From: Xanthomonas theicola
GTDB taxonomy: Bacteria > Pseudomonadota > Gammaproteobacteria > Xanthomonadales > Xanthomonadaceae
NCBI RefSeq assembly: GCF_014236795.1
Contig: NZ_CP049017.1
Location: 412,001 to 476,000, forward strand
Reading direction: 5' to 3'
Length of the DNA: 64,000 nucleotides
A program made the translations under genes and the position numbers. The notes below the pieces were generated by a model, which searched no databases, was not told the DNA's origin, and saw only the letters and a list, made by a program, of their open reading frames with translations. Of the stretch, positions 45,826 through 60,434 are shown piece by piece; within the stretch, counting starts at the first letter, position 1, and each line of letters begins with the position of its first letter.

Positions 45826-47781
45826 ATGCGCCTACAACCACGTAGTTTCCATCGCCTTCGTCGCCATACCGCGCCTGCGGCCGGTCTGCGCCGCGCCTGG
45901 CGCGCGACGTGCGCGGTGCTGTTGCTGGCCTGCAGCCAGGCCGCGCTGGCGCTGGGGTTGGGCGACATCCGCGTGCTGTCCAAGCCGGGCGAGCCGTTCC
46001 TGGCCGAGATCCCGGTGATTTCCAACGAGCCCGGCGAACTGGAGAACGCGCGCGTGGCGCTGGCCTCGCCCGCAACCTTCGCCCGGGTCGGGCTGCAGCG
46101 CCCCGACGGGCTGGTCGGCGACCTTCAGTTCCAGTTCGCCCAGACCAACCAGGGCCGCGCGGTGATCCGGGTCAGCAGCCGCATGCCGGTCCAGGTGCCG
46201 TCGCTGAGCTTCCTGATCGAGGTCGACTGGGGCCAGGGCCGGCTGATCCGTGAATACTCGGCGCTGGTCGATGCGCCCAACACCGCCGCCGCGATCGATG
46301 CGCCGACGATCGATGCACCGGCCGCGGCGCTGCCGTCCGACCGCATCGTCCGCAGCGCGCCGTTGCCGCCGGCGGCCGCGCCGAATGCGCCGACAGCAGC
46401 GGTGCGCAGCGTGCCGGCGCCGGTGGCTGCGCCCGGCGACGCGTTGGCGCCGGTGCAGCGCGGACAGACCTTGTCGCAGATCGCCGGGCAGCTGGCGCGC
46501 GGCAACGGTCATTCGCTGGACCAGACCATGCTCGCGCTGCTGCGCGCCAACCCGGATGCGTTCATCCGCGGCAACGTCAACCTGCTCAAACAGGGTGCGG
46601 TGCTGCGCACGCCACGCCAGGAGGAATTGGCCAGCATCGATGCCGCCGCCGCCGCCGCCATCGTCCGCGAGCAGGCCGCGCAATGGCGTCAGGCGCGCGT
46701 GCCGGTGCCGCAGCCGGCACAGGCGCAGCAGGCCGTGGCGAATGCGACGGACGCTTCCGCCCGCCCGGCCGCGACTGCCGGCGCACGCCTGGAAATCGCG
46801 CCGGCGGTGCCGGCGCAGCGCGACAACGCAGGAACCAGGTCCGGCACCGGTGCCGGCGATGAGGGAGACATGGTGGCGACTCAACAATTGCAGCAGGCGC
46901 GCGAAGACCTCGCGGCACGCGATGCCGAGGTCCAGGAACTGCGCTCGCGGGTCGAGCAGCTGGAAAAGCTCAAGTCCCAGCAGCAGCAACTGATCGCGTT
47001 GAAGGACAGCGACCTGGCCGCGGCGCAGAAGCGCCTGACCCAGGCCGGGCAGACCCAGGCCCCGGCGCAGCCCGCGCCGGCGGCGGCCAACGGCTGGCCG
47101 CTGTGGCTGTGGGGCGGATTGGCGCTGTTGGTGCTGGGCGTCGGCGCATTGCTGCTGTCGCGCCGCCGCAAACCCTCGCCGTTGCCGCCGCTGCCGCGGC
47201 ACGACGACGACACGGCGGCGCTGGCCGCGGCGGTGCCGGTGGTGGCGCATCGCCACATGGATGCCCCGGACCTGCCTCCACTGGACGAGCGCACGCACGA
47301 CGTGGCCGAAGACGAGGCGTACGAAGAGCAGGCTTACCAGGAGCAGGCGTTCGAGCGCAAGCTGGCCGGGCATGCGCCGCGTCACGACGACGCGGACGAC
47401 GTGCCGGTAGCGGAGCATCCGCACTTCGCATTGCGCCCCGATGCCGAGGCCGAGGTTGCGCCCGTGGCGCAGGCGCCGATCGACGCCGACGCGCCATGGC
47501 GGCAGCCGCCGCCGGTGCTGGCGCCGACCCCGGTCGCGCCAGCGGTTGCGGCACGCCACGAGCCGACCTGGCATCAGGAGGATGTGCCGGCCGCCGCCGA
47601 ACCGATCGCCGAGCGGGAGCCGACCCATCCGCCGATCGGCCGCGAGCGCCTGGAGCTGGCCGTGGCCTACATGGACTTGGGCGACAACGAAACCGCGCGG
47701 ACTCTGCTGACCGAAGTGGCGGCCGGTGGCGATCCGGCGGCGCGTGCCGAGGCCGTGCAGTTGCTGGGACGCCTGGGCTGA
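45826..47781 (+). CDS. fimV: FimV-like inner-membrane protein
   Basis: A 651-residue protein with a signal peptide ([14 protein letters not shown]), the FimV N-terminal domain ([19 protein letters not shown]), a LysM-like motif near residues 205-262 ([17 protein letters not shown]), an Ala/Pro-rich region, a coiled coil around 345-400, one membrane segment ([21 protein letters not shown]), and a cytosolic acidic part ending in the FimV TPR-like motif ([20 protein letters not shown]). FimV links peptidoglycan to type IV pilus and secretion assembly. Confidence 0.9.
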   Translation: MRLQPRSFHRLRRHTAPAAGLRRAWRATCAVLLLACSQAALALGLGDIRVLSKPGEPFLAEIPVISNEPGELENARVALASPATFARVGLQRPDGLVGDLQFQFAQTNQGRAVIRVSSRMPVQVPSLSFLIEVDWGQGRLIREYSALVDAPNTAAAIDAPTIDAPAAALPSDRIVRSAPLPPAAAPNAPTAAVRSVPAPVAAPGDALAPVQRGQTLSQIAGQLARGNGHSLDQTMLALLRANPDAFIRGNVNLLKQGAVLRTPRQEELASIDAAAAAAIVREQAAQWRQARVPVPQPAQAQQAVANATDASARPAATAGARLEIAPAVPAQRDNAGTRSGTGAGDEGDMVATQQLQQAREDLAARDAEVQELRSRVEQLEKLKSQQQQLIALKDSDLAAAQKRLTQAGQTQAPAQPAPAAANGWPLWLWGGLALLVLGVGALLLSRRRKPSPLPPLPRHDDDTAALAAAVPVVAHRHMDAPDLPPLDERTHDVAEDEAYEEQAYQEQAFERKLAGHAPRHDDADDVPVAEHPHFALRPDAEAEVAPVAQAPIDADAPWRQPPPVLAPTPVAPAVAARHEPTWHQEDVPAAAEPIAEREPTHPPIGRERLELAVAYMDLGDNETARTLLTEVAAGGDPAARAEAVQLLGRLG

Positions 47782-48065
47782 GACGCGCGGGCGGCGTGCG
47801 GCGGCTTCGCTGTCGCCGCCCTGCCGCGACAGGGAATGCGACGATGCGCGAACACACCTTCGACCCTGCCGCCGCGCCGATGCGCTGCCAGGCCGCGGCT
47901 GGCCTGATGCGTGCTGCCGGGGGGGCCGACCGCCAAGCTTGCATGGCGTTGCCGCGGCCGCCCGCGGCCGCCGGCCGGCACGCGGCGCGGCGGGTCCGCG
48001 CGGGCCGTCACGCACGGCACTGGACGCTCGCGCCCGCGTTGCGCGTCGTGTCGGAGTAGGGCGCG

Positions 48066-48839
48066 ATGCGTTACGCATTGGGGGTGGAATACGACGGCAG
48101 CCAATTCCAGGGCTGGCAGCAGCTCGGCGAATCCGGCGGGCCGAGCGTGCAGGCGGCGCTGCAGGCGGCGCTGTCGTCGGTGGCCGACATGCCGGTGAGC
48201 GTGGTCTGCGCCGGCCGCACCGACGCCGGCGTGCACGGCGAGTGCCAGGTGGTGCACTTCGATTGCGCCGCGCTGCGCGCGCCGCGCGGCTGGGTGCTCG
48301 GCGCCACCGCGCGGCTGCCGGCCTCGGTCTGCGTGCGCTGGTGCGTGCCGGCCGCGGACGATTTCCATGCGCGGTTCTCGGCGCGCGCGCGGCGCTACCG
48401 CTACCGCCTGCTCAACCGCCAGGTACGCCCGGCGCTGTACCGGCAGACGCTGAGCTGGGAACGGCGGCCGCTGCAGGCCGAGGCGATGCACGCCGCGGCG
48501 CAGGCGCTGCTGGGCGAACAGGACTTCAGCGCATTCCGCAGCATCCAGTGCCAGGCGCTGCATGCGCGCCGCGAACTGCAGTCGATCGCGGTGACCCGGG
48601 TCGGCGAGGTCGTCGAGGTCCAGGTCCAGGCCAATGCATTCCTTCATCACATGGTGCGCAATATCGTAGGCTCCCTAATCATGGTGGGAACGGGCGACAA
48701 GCCGGTGCCCTGGATCGGCGAACTGCTCGCCGGGCGCGACCGTCGCGTCGCAGGCCCGACCGCGCCACCGCAGGGGCTGGCGTTCGTCGGTCCCCTCTAT
48801 CCCGCCATCTGCAAGCTTCCGGCCGAGGTCACCCTATGA
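48066..48839 (+). CDS. truA: tRNA pseudouridine synthase A
   Basis: A 257-residue enzyme that makes pseudouridine at positions 38-40 in tRNA anticodon arms. The catalytic Asp53 is in GRTDAGVHG; the start [18 protein letters not shown] and [13 protein letters not shown] are typical of TruA. Its stop overlaps the trpF start by 4 bases, so the two are translationally coupled, an arrangement known in gammaproteobacteria. Confidence 0.96.
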   Translation: MRYALGVEYDGSQFQGWQQLGESGGPSVQAALQAALSSVADMPVSVVCAGRTDAGVHGECQVVHFDCAALRAPRGWVLGATARLPASVCVRWCVPAADDFHARFSARARRYRYRLLNRQVRPALYRQTLSWERRPLQAEAMHAAAQALLGEQDFSAFRSIQCQALHARRELQSIAVTRVGEVVEVQVQANAFLHHMVRNIVGSLIMVGTGDKPVPWIGELLAGRDRRVAGPTAPPQGLAFVGPLYPAICKLPAEVTL

Positions 48840-49498
48840 ATCGAACGCTGTATCGCACCCGCATCAAGTTCTGCGGCATGACCCGTGCCGGCGACATCCG
48901 CCTGGCGGGCGAGCTTGGGGTGGATTCGGTAGGGTTCGTGTTCGCGCACGGCAGCCCGCGGCGGGTGGCCCCGGCCGAAGCCCGCGCGATGCGGCAGGCG
49001 GCCGCGCCGATGGTGGACGTGGTCGCGCTGTTCCGCGACAACCCCAAGGACGAGGTGCGCGAGGTGCTGCGCACGTTGCGGCCGACCCTGCTGCAGTTCC
49101 ACGGCGACGAGGACGACGGCTTCTGCCGCGGCTTCAACCTGCCGTACCTGAAGGCGGTGCCGATGGGCGGCAGCGACGTCAACGCCCGCACCCTGCAGCT
49201 GCAGTACCCGAACGCCGCCGGCTTCCTGTTCGACAGCCATGCCCCCGGCGAGAGCGGCGGCTCCGGCAAGACCTTCGACTGGACGCGCCTGCCCACCGGC
49301 CTGCACCGGCCGTTCCTGCTCGCCGGGGGCATCACCGCCGACAACGTGTTCGACGCGATCGTGGCGACGCTGGCGTGGGGCGTCGACGTCTCCAGTGGCA
49401 TCGAGAGCCAGCCCGGCATCAAGGACGGGCACAAGATGCGCAAGTTCGTCGAGGAAGTGCGCCGCGCCGACTGCCACGAACTGGCCAACGGCTGCTGA
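48836..49498 (+). CDS. trpF: Phosphoribosylanthranilate isomerase
   Basis: A 220-residue TIM-barrel enzyme of tryptophan synthesis that opens N-(5-phosphoribosyl)anthranilate to CdRP. The start has the catalytic KFCGMTR with Cys13, and [15 protein letters not shown] is the phosphate-binding end. It is a separate gene, not fused to TrpC. The trpB and trpA genes follow on the same strand but a divergent regulator lies between. Confidence 0.95.
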   Translation: MNRTLYRTRIKFCGMTRAGDIRLAGELGVDSVGFVFAHGSPRRVAPAEARAMRQAAAPMVDVVALFRDNPKDEVREVLRTLRPTLLQFHGDEDDGFCRGFNLPYLKAVPMGGSDVNARTLQLQYPNAAGFLFDSHAPGESGGSGKTFDWTRLPTGLHRPFLLAGGITADNVFDAIVATLAWGVDVSSGIESQPGIKDGHKMRKFVEEVRRADCHELANGC

Positions 49499-49607
49499 GC
49501 CCGCCGCCGCGGCATCGGCTGGCCGGCAGCGGCACGCGGCGTCCCGGCAGGCTGCGCGACATCGCGCACCGCGCGATGCCATGGCGGCTCCCGCGGCACC
49601 CGGCGAT

Positions 49608-50498
49608 TCAGCACAGTTGCATGCGCAGCCAGCCTGCCAGCGCGTCGATGCGCGGATCGTCGCGTTCGCTGGTCGCGCACAGCGCCCACTGCCCGCCGGT
49701 GTCGGTGAAGCCCCATGGCGCCAGCAGGCGCCCGCTGACCAGTTCGTCGGCGACCAGCGGCTGCGGCGCGATCGCCACGCCGATCCCGGCCAGCGCGGCT
49801 TCCAGCAGGTAGTACAGGTGCTCGAAGCCGGTGCCGTAGCGCAGCGCGGCCGGGTCCAGGCCATGCGCCTGCGCCCAGGCCGGCCATGCCTGTGGGCGCG
49901 AGGCGGTGTGCAGCAGACGTTGCCGCAACAGCGCCGACGGCGGGCTCGCCGCCAATGCCTGCGCGTGCGGCAGGGCCGGGCTGAGCACCGCGCCGATCCG
50001 TTCCGGCGCCAGCACCTGCACCTGCCAGCCGTCCGGCCATGGCGCCTGGCCGAGCAGCAGCGCGGCGTCCAGGCCGTCCAGGTCGGCGCCAAACTCGCCT
50101 TCGTGCGCGGACAGGTGCAGGGTCAGTGCGGGCAGGTCGCGCTGCAGCGCCTGTAGGCGCGGGATCATCCAGCGCGCCAGGATGCTGCCCGGGCAACCCA
50201 GCACCAGCGCGCTGGGCCGCGCCGGGCGGCGCAGTTCCGCCACCGCGTCCTGCAACTGGGCGAAGGCGCCGCCGGCCGCCTCGCGCAGCCGCTCGCCGGC
50301 CGCGGTCGGGCGAATGCCGCGGCCCTCGCGCTGCAGCAGCGCCAGCCCCAGTTCCTCCTCCAGCAGCCGGATCTGGCGGCTGACCGCGCCATGGGTGACG
50401 TGCAGTTCGGCCGCCGCGCGGCCGACGCTGCGCAGCCGCGCGGCCGCCTCGAACGCGCGCAAGGCGTTCAGCGAAGGCAGGCGGCGCAGGCTGGACAT
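49608..50498 (-). CDS. LysR family regulator, TrpI-like
   Basis: A 296-residue LysR protein: N-terminal wHTH (LRAFEAAARLRSVGRAAAELHVTHGAVSRQI) and a C-terminal effector domain. It is transcribed divergently from trpB with a 95-base gap, the same layout as TrpI/trpBA in Pseudomonas, so it may regulate the trpB-trpA transcript in response to indoleglycerol phosphate. The effector and binding site are not shown by sequence. Confidence 0.85.
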   Translation of the reverse strand: MSSLRRLPSLNALRAFEAAARLRSVGRAAAELHVTHGAVSRQIRLLEEELGLALLQREGRGIRPTAAGERLREAAGGAFAQLQDAVAELRRPARPSALVLGCPGSILARWMIPRLQALQRDLPALTLHLSAHEGEFGADLDGLDAALLLGQAPWPDGWQVQVLAPERIGAVLSPALPHAQALAASPPSALLRQRLLHTASRPQAWPAWAQAHGLDPAALRYGTGFEHLYYLLEAALAGIGVAIAPQPLVADELVSGRLLAPWGFTDTGGQWALCATSERDDPRIDALAGWLRMQLC

Positions 50499-50593
50499 GT
50501 GAGATTTCCTGACGGGTATGCGCAGACTTTATCGGTTTTTGCCGGGCGACGCGCGCGCTAAAGTGCGCACCTATCCTGCTGCCTGCGATCGCC

Positions 50594-51807
<1,214 letters not shown>

Positions 51808-51811
<4 letters not shown>

Positions 51812-52307
51812 AAGCGCAGGGCATGTGCCGGCTCGGCGGCGCCATCGCGCTGCTGTGCGCGTCTGCGCTGGCAGCGGCGGCTGCGGCGGCACCGGAGTTG
51901 GATCGCAGCGGCGCGGTGCGGATCGGCCAGCGCTTGGCCGAACTGGCGCCGCGCGCGGCCTGGCAGCGCGACGACGACGGTCCGATCGAGCACATGCCGG
52001 GTTGCTGCCCGCGGACGTGGCGATGAGGGTGCTGGACGGCCGCTTCGCCCGCTCCGACGTCACCGACCCCGGGCCGCCCGGCCCGTTCGGCGTCCGCATC
52101 GGCGACAGCGAGGCCGCGGCGCGCGCGCGCCTGCCCGCCGGCTACGGCGTCGAGCCGCACCACTGCGGCGGTCCCGGCGACCGCTATCTCACCTGGCGCG
52201 ACCCGCAACGCGGGCGCGCGGTTCGCTACGAAACCGGAGAAGGCACCGTGACATCGAGGTACTGGAGACGCTGGGACGCCGTGCAACTGGTCGAGGGCTG
52301 CGCATGA
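51808..52307 (+). pseudogene. Exported protein between trpB and trpA, frameshifted
   Basis: From the GTG at 51808, which overlaps the trpB stop by 4 bases, the frame gives a signal peptide (LGGAIALLCASALAAAAAAAP) and runs to a stop at about 52024. A single missing G near 51996 (CCGGGTTG where CCGGGGTTG would fit) would join it to the second frame, LLPADVAMRVLDGRFARSD..., which ends at 52307 next to the trpA start. The repaired product would be about 166 residues and exported. I do not recognise the family. It may be a sequencing error or a real break. Confidence 0.6.
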
Positions 52308-53119
52308 GCCGCGCCTCGGACCGCATCGCCGCGCGCTTCGACGCGCTGCGCCAGGCCGGACGCAAGGCGCTGATCCCGTTCGTCACCGCCGGCGATCCGT
52401 CGCTGCAGGCGACGCTGCCGGCGATGCATGCGCTGGTCGAGGCCGGCGCCGACGTGATCGAGCTCGGCGTGCCGTTCTCCGACCCGATGGCCGACGGTCC
52501 CATCATCCAGCGCAGCTCCGAGCGCGCGCTGGCGCGCGGCGCCGGCCTGGCCTACGTGCTGCAGACGGTCAGTGCGTTCCGCCGCGACGATGCGGCCACG
52601 CCGGTGGTGTTGATGGGGTACCTCAATCCGGTCGAGATCCACGGCACCGCGCGCTTCGCCGACGAGGCGGTGGCCGCCGGCGTGGACGGCGTGCTGCTGG
52701 TCGACCTGCCGCCGGAAGAATCGGCCGAGACCCTGGCGATCTTCACCGCGGCCGGCCTGGACCTGATCGTGCTGGCCTCGCCGACCACCAGCGACGCCCG
52801 CATCGGCCGGTTGTGCGATGCGGCGCGCGGCTACCTGTACTACGTCAGTTTCGCCGGCGTGACCGGCGCCGACCATCTCGACACCCGCGCCGCCGGCGAT
52901 CGCCTGCGCCAGCTGCGCGCGCGTTCCGCGGTGCCGGTGGTGGCCGGGTTCGGGATCAAGGACGCCGCCAGCGCCAAGGCCATGGCCGCCGATGCCGACG
53001 GCGTGGTGGTCGGCAGCGCGCTGGTCGCGGCGCTGGCCGAGGCGGGCACCCTGCAAGAGGTGCGCGACCGTGCGCTGGCCTTCCTGGCGCCGCTGCGGCA
53101 GGCGCTGGACCCAGGGTGA
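52304..53119 (+). CDS. trpA: Tryptophan synthase alpha chain
   Basis: A 271-residue TIM-barrel subunit that cleaves indoleglycerol phosphate to indole. Catalytic Glu and Asp are in VIELGVPFSDPMADGP and LLVDLPPEE. It matches TrpA over its length and overlaps the end of the preceding broken gene by 4 bases. Confidence 0.96.
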   Translation: MSRASDRIAARFDALRQAGRKALIPFVTAGDPSLQATLPAMHALVEAGADVIELGVPFSDPMADGPIIQRSSERALARGAGLAYVLQTVSAFRRDDAATPVVLMGYLNPVEIHGTARFADEAVAAGVDGVLLVDLPPEESAETLAIFTAAGLDLIVLASPTTSDARIGRLCDAARGYLYYVSFAGVTGADHLDTRAAGDRLRQLRARSAVPVVAGFGIKDAASAKAMAADADGVVVGSALVAALAEAGTLQEVRDRALAFLAPLRQALDPG

Positions 53120-53401
53120 AAACGCGTGGGTCTGCGGGCGGCGGCGATCTGGTCGGCGCCGGTCGCCGCCCCATCGGCATGGTCCGCTCGCACAGCGACG
53201 CCCGGTCGGCTTGACGGAAGGTACTGTTCGTCGCGGCCGAGCGCGCCGCCGGGCCGCGGCCGCAAGGGCGGGATTGTTGCGATGCGGCAAGGGCATGGCG
53301 CTGCGGCTCGCGCGGTCGCATTGCGGCGCGATGTCTAGCGTCACGCTAGACTGTCGCCCCTTGGCGGCCCGGCGGGCCGCGCGACTGGATCGTCATTCCG
53401 C

Positions 53402-54292
<891 letters not shown>

Positions 54293-54297
54293 TCGTC

Positions 54298-54450
54298 GGG
54301 ACTCGGAGTGTCGGGACTCGGGACTCGGGACTCGGGACTCGTGGTCTGGCGTGGCGGATACTTTGCGCGAGGAGAGAGCGCTTCTCGCAATCCCTGAGTT
54401 TCTCAGCTTTTGACCGAGTCTCGAGTCCCGAGTCCCGAGTCCCGCAGCGA
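54298..54450. repeat. Inverted heptamer repeat block between accD and glmM
   Basis: A tandem array of GGGACTC units (about 54298-54346) faces its reverse complement GAGTCCC array (about 54417-54447) across a ~70-base spacer. Together they fill nearly the whole gap and could form a long stem. Confidence 0.8.
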
Positions 54451-55796
54451 TGAGCGCCCGCACCTACTTCGGCACCGACGGCATCCGCGGCCGGGTCGGG
54501 CAGGGCGCGATTTCCGCCGATTTCGTGATGCGCCTGGGCAACGCGCTGGGCCGCGTGCTCGGTGCCGGCGGCGGCGTCCGGCCGACGGTGGTGATCGGCA
54601 AGGACACGCGCATTTCCGGCTACATGTTCGAGTCGGCGCTGGAGGCCGGGCTGGTCGCCACCGGCGCCAACGTGCAGTTGCTCGGGCCGATGCCGACCCC
54701 GGCGGTGGCGTTCCTGACCCGCACGCTCGGCGCCGACGCCGGCATCGTCATCAGCGCCTCGCACAACCCGCACTACGACAACGGCATCAAGTTCTTTTCC
54801 GCCGAGGGCGAGAAGCTTGACGACGCCACCGAGAGCGCGATCGAAGCCGCGCTCGACGCGCCGTTCGCCACGGTGGATTCCGAGCACCTGGGCAAGGCGA
54901 TGCGCGCGCGCGACGCGATCGGCCGCTACATCGAGTTCTGCAAGGCCAGCGTGCCGCGCGGCTTCGACCTGCGTGGGCTGAAGGTGGTGCTGGACTGCGC
55001 GCATGGCGCGACCTACCACATCGCGCCGCTGCTGTTCCGCGAACTGGGCGCCGAGGTGATCGCGATCGGCGCTGCGCCGGACGGGCTCAACATCAACGCC
55101 GGGGTCGGCTCGATGCACATCGACAACCTCGCCGGCAACGTGCGCAGCCATGGCGCGCAGCTGGGCATCGCCTTCGACGGCGACGGCGACCGCGTGCTGA
55201 TGGCCGACGACCAGGGCAATCCGGTCGATGGCGACGACCTGCTGTACGTGCTGGCGCGTGGCTGGCAGGCCAGCGGCCGCCTGCGCGGTCCGGTGGTTGG
55301 CACGCTGATGACCAACTACGGGCTGGAACAGACGCTGGCGCGCCTCGGGATCGCGTTCCAGCGTGCCAAGGTCGGCGACCGCTACGTGCATCAGGCGCTG
55401 GTCGAGGGCGGCGGCATCCTGGGCGGCGAGGCCTCCGGCCATCTGCTGTGCCTGGACCGGGCCAGCACCGGCGACGGCATCGTCAGCGCCTTGCAGGTGC
55501 TCGAGGCGCTCGCGCGCGACGGCGTCGGCCTGCGCCAGGCGCTGGCCGGGCTGGTCAAGGTGCCGCAGAAGACCGTCAACGTGCGCCTAGAGACCGGCGC
55601 CCGCGCGGCGGTCGAGGCTGCCAGCGTGCAGCAGGCGCTGCAGTGGGCGCAGGCCGCGGTGCAGGGCCGGGGCCGCGCCTTCCTGCGGCCGTCGGGCACC
55701 GAGCCGGTGGTGCGCGTCACCGTCGAGGCCGACGATGCGGCGCTGGTCCAGCACACGCTGGATGCGCTGGCCGGGGCGGTGCGTGACGCGGCGTGA
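54450..55796 (+). CDS. glmM: Phosphoglucosamine mutase
   Basis: A 448-residue enzyme that converts glucosamine-6-phosphate to glucosamine-1-phosphate for peptidoglycan and LPS. The phosphoserine is Ser104 in ISASHNP, the metal loop is DGDGDR, and the sugar loop is GEASGH. It matches GlmM over its length. After it the usual tpiA/secG genes are absent and an IS-rich island begins. Confidence 0.96.
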   Translation: MSARTYFGTDGIRGRVGQGAISADFVMRLGNALGRVLGAGGGVRPTVVIGKDTRISGYMFESALEAGLVATGANVQLLGPMPTPAVAFLTRTLGADAGIVISASHNPHYDNGIKFFSAEGEKLDDATESAIEAALDAPFATVDSEHLGKAMRARDAIGRYIEFCKASVPRGFDLRGLKVVLDCAHGATYHIAPLLFRELGAEVIAIGAAPDGLNINAGVGSMHIDNLAGNVRSHGAQLGIAFDGDGDRVLMADDQGNPVDGDDLLYVLARGWQASGRLRGPVVGTLMTNYGLEQTLARLGIAFQRAKVGDRYVHQALVEGGGILGGEASGHLLCLDRASTGDGIVSALQVLEALARDGVGLRQALAGLVKVPQKTVNVRLETGARAAVEAASVQQALQWAQAAVQGRGRAFLRPSGTEPVVRVTVEADDAALVQHTLDALAGAVRDAA

Positions 55797-55872
55797 GTCG
55801 CTGCTGATCGCGTTCGGGGTCGGCCTGGCCAAGGCCGCCACCTTCTGCCTACTGTACCGCCTGCTGCGCTAG
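55783..55872 (+). CDS. Possible small membrane peptide after glmM
   Basis: A 29-residue frame from a GTG inside the glmM end reads [22 protein letters not shown]..., a single hydrophobic helix with basic ends. It fits a small membrane protein, but the overlap with glmM, the weak start and the repeat that follows make it uncertain. Confidence 0.25.
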   Translation: MTRRESLLIAFGVGLAKAATFCLLYRLLR

Positions 55873-55915
55873 AGCGTTTTCGATCCAAGCGATGCCACTT
55901 GTGGGAGCGACTTCA
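55870..55915 (+). repeat. Intergenic repeat, copy 3
   Basis: CTAGAGCGTTTTCGATCCAA, then GCGATGCCACTTGTGGGAGCGACTTC, the best-preserved copy of the family (others at 18492 and 35248). It marks the left border of the IS-rich island directly after glmM. Confidence 0.65.
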
Positions 55916-56242
55916 GGGCACCTCGAACAACCTGTCATATCGTTGAGAGGATTTCGCATCCTCTGGTCCAACCGGGCAGGCGGCAGCACGAAACCGCTCT
56001 GCGTCGGCAATTGAGGGTGGGATGAGGCGGCGCTGGGCCATCTCATTCAATCACGCTGGCGACAGCGCCCTATGCTGTGCGTGACCTGCTGGACAGACGG
56101 GCGCAGTCATCGCACACCTCGTGACGATGCCAGCCTGTTGGCTGAGCTGCGCCAGGAGATTACCGATTTGCCAAGCTATGGCTACCGGCGCGCGCCAGGA
56201 ACCAGCCATGGACCAGGCGCTTTATTGCGAATAGGACGGTGA
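55916..56242 (+). mobile_element. IS end and IS3 transposase remnant
   Basis: It begins CACCTCGAACAACCTGTCAT, close to AGCCTCGAACAACTCAT at 34664. At 56136-56208 it has DDASLLAELRQEITDLPSYGYRRA, a piece of an IS3-type OrfB. No complete transposase is present. This is debris of at least two elements. Confidence 0.55.
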
Positions 56243-57779
<1,537 letters not shown>

Positions 57780-57783
<4 letters not shown>

Positions 57784-58709
57784 GGGACGGTCGCTTCCTC
57801 TTGCAGGGGCTGTACGGCGTCTGGCCAGAGCAGCGAGCGGTGCAACTGGAGGCCGGCCATGGCGCCGTTGCCCACGGCCTGCGACACCGAATGGGGGACT
57901 CGGGCCACATCACCGCAGGCAAACACGCCCGGCACCGAAGTCTTGTTCTCGGCATCGGTGCGCACCTGTGTGCCGATGGGCGTTTCTTCCAGCTTGCAGC
58001 CGATCGCTTCGGCTAGGGAGCCCGATGGATCGGTGCGGCTTGCCGTGAACAGACCTGCAAAGCGCAGCCGCCGTCCATCGGTCATCGCCACATCGGCACG
58101 CCCTTCGATCCTGTCGATCGGCGCCTCCTCGATCGTCACGCCCCGACGCCGCAAGGTAAATCTGGCGTCATGGCTCAGTTCCACGGTCTCATTGGCGAGC
58201 AATGTCACGTCGCCCCAGTCTGTGAGCAGTTCGGCCTGATGGATCGACATCGAGCCGGTGCCAATGATGCCGATGCGGCCCTGGCCGATCTCGTAGCCGT
58301 GGCAGTACGGGCAATGGAAGACCGTCTTGCCCCAGCGTTCGGCCAGTCCGGCGATGGGAGGCAACTGGTCGGCCACGCCGACGGCCAGCAGGATGCGACG
58401 GCCCCGGTGCAGTTCACCTCCGGCGGTTGTGACGGTGAAGCCGTCCACTTGGCCTGAAACGGCTTCGGCGCGGCCGTCCAGCCAGGTCAACGTCGGATAG
58501 GTTTCGAGCTGGCGACGTGCGTTCGCCGCGATCTCGCCGGGGGGGACGCCATCCTGGCCGAGAAACCCGTGCGAATGGCCGGCGAAGCGGTTGCGCCGCT
58601 CGCCCGCATCGATCACCAGCAGGGCCCGGCGCGCACGCACCAGTTGCAGGGCTGCGGCCATTCCCGCATAGCTCCCGCCGATGACGATGACGTCATGGTT
58701 CATGGTCAA
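57780..58709 (-). CDS. Thioredoxin-reductase-like FAD/NAD(P) oxidoreductase
   Basis: A 309-residue protein with FAD motif VIVIGGSYAGMAAALQL and NAD(P) motif GIIGTGSMS, and the C-terminal GVFACGDVA. A redox pair lies in FHCPYCHGYE (CxxC), unlike the CATC of true TrxB. It is close to the small thioredoxin-reductase-like flavoproteins common near Rrf2 or Fnr-type regulators. The gene overlaps both neighbours by 4 bases. Confidence 0.87.
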
Positions 58710-59149
58710 CGCCTTTGGCTTCGCACCGCCGCATGCCGGCGCGCAAAGTCAGCGGCCAGATCGGCGAGCGTGATTTCCGAAAACCGCTTCAGCAGCAGCG
58801 CCTCGGCTTCGGCGAAGGCACCTTCGAGTGCGGCATTCACCGCCTGCTCGACCAAGCACTCCGGCGTCTCGTTGCGGTTGCCGATGGCAAACATGGCCGG
58901 CTCGCCCAGCGCTTCGTGCAGCTGGCGAAGGGTGACAGAGCCCAGGTCGGCATGGATGCGCCATCCACCAGCGGGGCCTCGATCCGACGTCACGATGCCT
59001 GCCTCTCGCAAATACCCCATCGTGCGCCGGACGACGACGGGGTTGGTACCCAGGCATTGCGCCAGGGTTTCTGAAGTGACTGGTCCATCCTGCTCGGCCA
59101 TGTGCAGAAGGGCATGCAGGACGGAAGACAGGCGGCTGTCGCGTTTCAT
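58706..59149 (-). CDS. Rrf2 family transcription regulator
   Basis: A 147-residue Rrf2 protein: a winged HTH (VTSETLAQCLGTNPVVVRRTMGYLREAGIVTS) followed by the dimer helix. The three Cys cluster of Fe-S Rrf2 proteins (IscR/NsrR) is not present; only one Cys lies in the usual region (ETPECLVEQA). It is therefore likely not an Fe-S sensor but may sense redox through that Cys. The upstream gap has the AT-rich TATGAAACATCATTAG stretch as a possible operator. Confidence 0.85.
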   Translation of the reverse strand: MKRDSRLSSVLHALLHMAEQDGPVTSETLAQCLGTNPVVVRRTMGYLREAGIVTSDRGPAGGWRIHADLGSVTLRQLHEALGEPAMFAIGNRNETPECLVEQAVNAALEGAFAEAEALLLKRFSEITLADLAADFARRHAAVRSQRR

Positions 59150-59596
59150 GTAACTAATGATGTTTCATATTGAGGCATATGTCAAGACTGGTCTGGAGTA
59201 TGGATATCGTCGAGCCGCCTGCGCTTGACATTCAAGACAGTTGCTCACGCCTTCGTGCCTGCGGCGCTGCGCGGCTCTGCTTGCGGGAATCCCGCATCGC
59301 GCGCTGGTGCGCGCTACGGCGTGTCGCGCTCTTTCATTACGGCCTCAATCTCTTGGCGCACATTCTAGAAGCGGACTGGAGGCTTTCCACCCCGTCCGGC
59401 GTCCAGCAGTCGATAAAGCGGACGCCCGAAAGCGGTCATTCAGTCCTCTCGGCAGAGTCCTACTTCTCCATCTGCGCTCGGCCATTTGTAAGAGAGTGCA
59501 ATCCGGAACAGGTTTTGGGAAATCCTTCCTGCTTTCCAGGAGCTGTTGTGGCTTGACCTTGATTGTCCTGTTCCACGTTCCCGGTCGGGAAGCTCT
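59150..59596. other. Gap between the two regulator operons
   Basis: About 450 bases, with the presumed Rrf2 operon promoter at its left side. Beyond that I see no gene I can support; frames on both strands lack domains. It may hold IS or gene debris. Confidence 0.35.
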
Positions 59597-60298
59597 CTAC
59601 CCTTCATCGGATCGAGCGAGACGGTCGAGCAACTCAGCCAGCAACAATCCTTCCCCGGGTGTCAGCAGCTTGGCGGTGTCGTGCGCGCGAAGGCCGATCG
59701 CCAATGAGGCGAGATCGGTATGATCCTGTTGCGACGAGCCAATGAGGATAGATGCGAGAATGGCGTCTCGCATCATAGGTGAGAGGTGCATGTCGCGCGC
59801 CTCCTCGGGAACTGCGAGCAGAGTCGCGACGGTTCCGACCCCAGCGGCATGGATCATCGCAACCGCACGCTCTACTGGCACCCTTAGCCGACCTGCGCGC
59901 GCGATCCGCTCCACCCGCTCGTGCAGGATCGCAATGCCCGCCAGCATGGCTGGTGATCCGGATGTCGGGGCGCCAACTTCGTTCATGATCGCAAAGACGG
60001 TCGGGTGGGCGAGACCGAAGGCGACGTAGCTATCCCAAGCGTTCGCGAGGTTCTGCACGGGATCGGGATGCGGCGGCAGGGCAGCCTTGTCGGCGAGGAA
60101 CGCTGCGAGCCCGTGCTCCGCAACCGCGTTCAGCAACCCCTGCTTATCGCCAAACAGCCGATAGAGAGTGGGCGCTTGGACCGACGCAGCCGCCGCCACG
60201 GCGCGCGTCGTCAAGGCAGCGATGCCTCCACGGGCGATAAGGCGCGTTGCTGCATCCAGCACCCGCGCCCGCAGATCCGGGGCCTCTACCTCGCTCAA
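59597..60298 (-). CDS. TetR family transcription regulator
   Basis: A 233-residue TetR protein with the DNA-binding part LDAATRLIARGGIAALTTRAVAAAASVQAPTLYRLFGDK and a C-terminal ligand domain. It is divergent from the NmrA-like gene with a 136-base gap that holds two palindromes. It probably represses that operon and itself. Confidence 0.88.
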   Translation of the reverse strand: MSEVEAPDLRARVLDAATRLIARGGIAALTTRAVAAAASVQAPTLYRLFGDKQGLLNAVAEHGLAAFLADKAALPPHPDPVQNLANAWDSYVAFGLAHPTVFAIMNEVGAPTSGSPAMLAGIAILHERVERIARAGRLRVPVERAVAMIHAAGVGTVATLLAVPEEARDMHLSPMMRDAILASILIGSSQQDHTDLASLAIGLRAHDTAKLLTPGEGLLLAELLDRLARSDEG

Positions 60299-60384
60299 GA
60301 ACGCCTCTCCTTTTCAGTGACTAAACCATACCCATCGACATCATTGCTCTGCGTTGGATGGTATCGGCGATTGCAAACTATTGT

Positions 60385-60420
60385 TATCAATGATATCATG
60401 AACTTCCTAACAACGTTAGG
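60385..60420. promoter_or_regulatory. Two palindromes between TetR and the NmrA-like gene
   Basis: TATCAATGATA (60385-60395) and CCTAACAACGTTAGG (60406-60420), the latter a perfect inverted repeat 14 bases before the NmrA-like start. This is the usual place for a TetR operator. The ribosome site GGAGGAATT follows directly. Confidence 0.5.
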
Positions 60421-60434
60421 CAATTGGAGGAATT

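Noticed and set aside
47844..48059. 71-residue frame [15 protein letters not shown]... between fimV and truA
   Set aside because: The frame is Ala/Arg-rich with no domain and no hydrophobic leader; it looks like a chance frame in GC-rich DNA.
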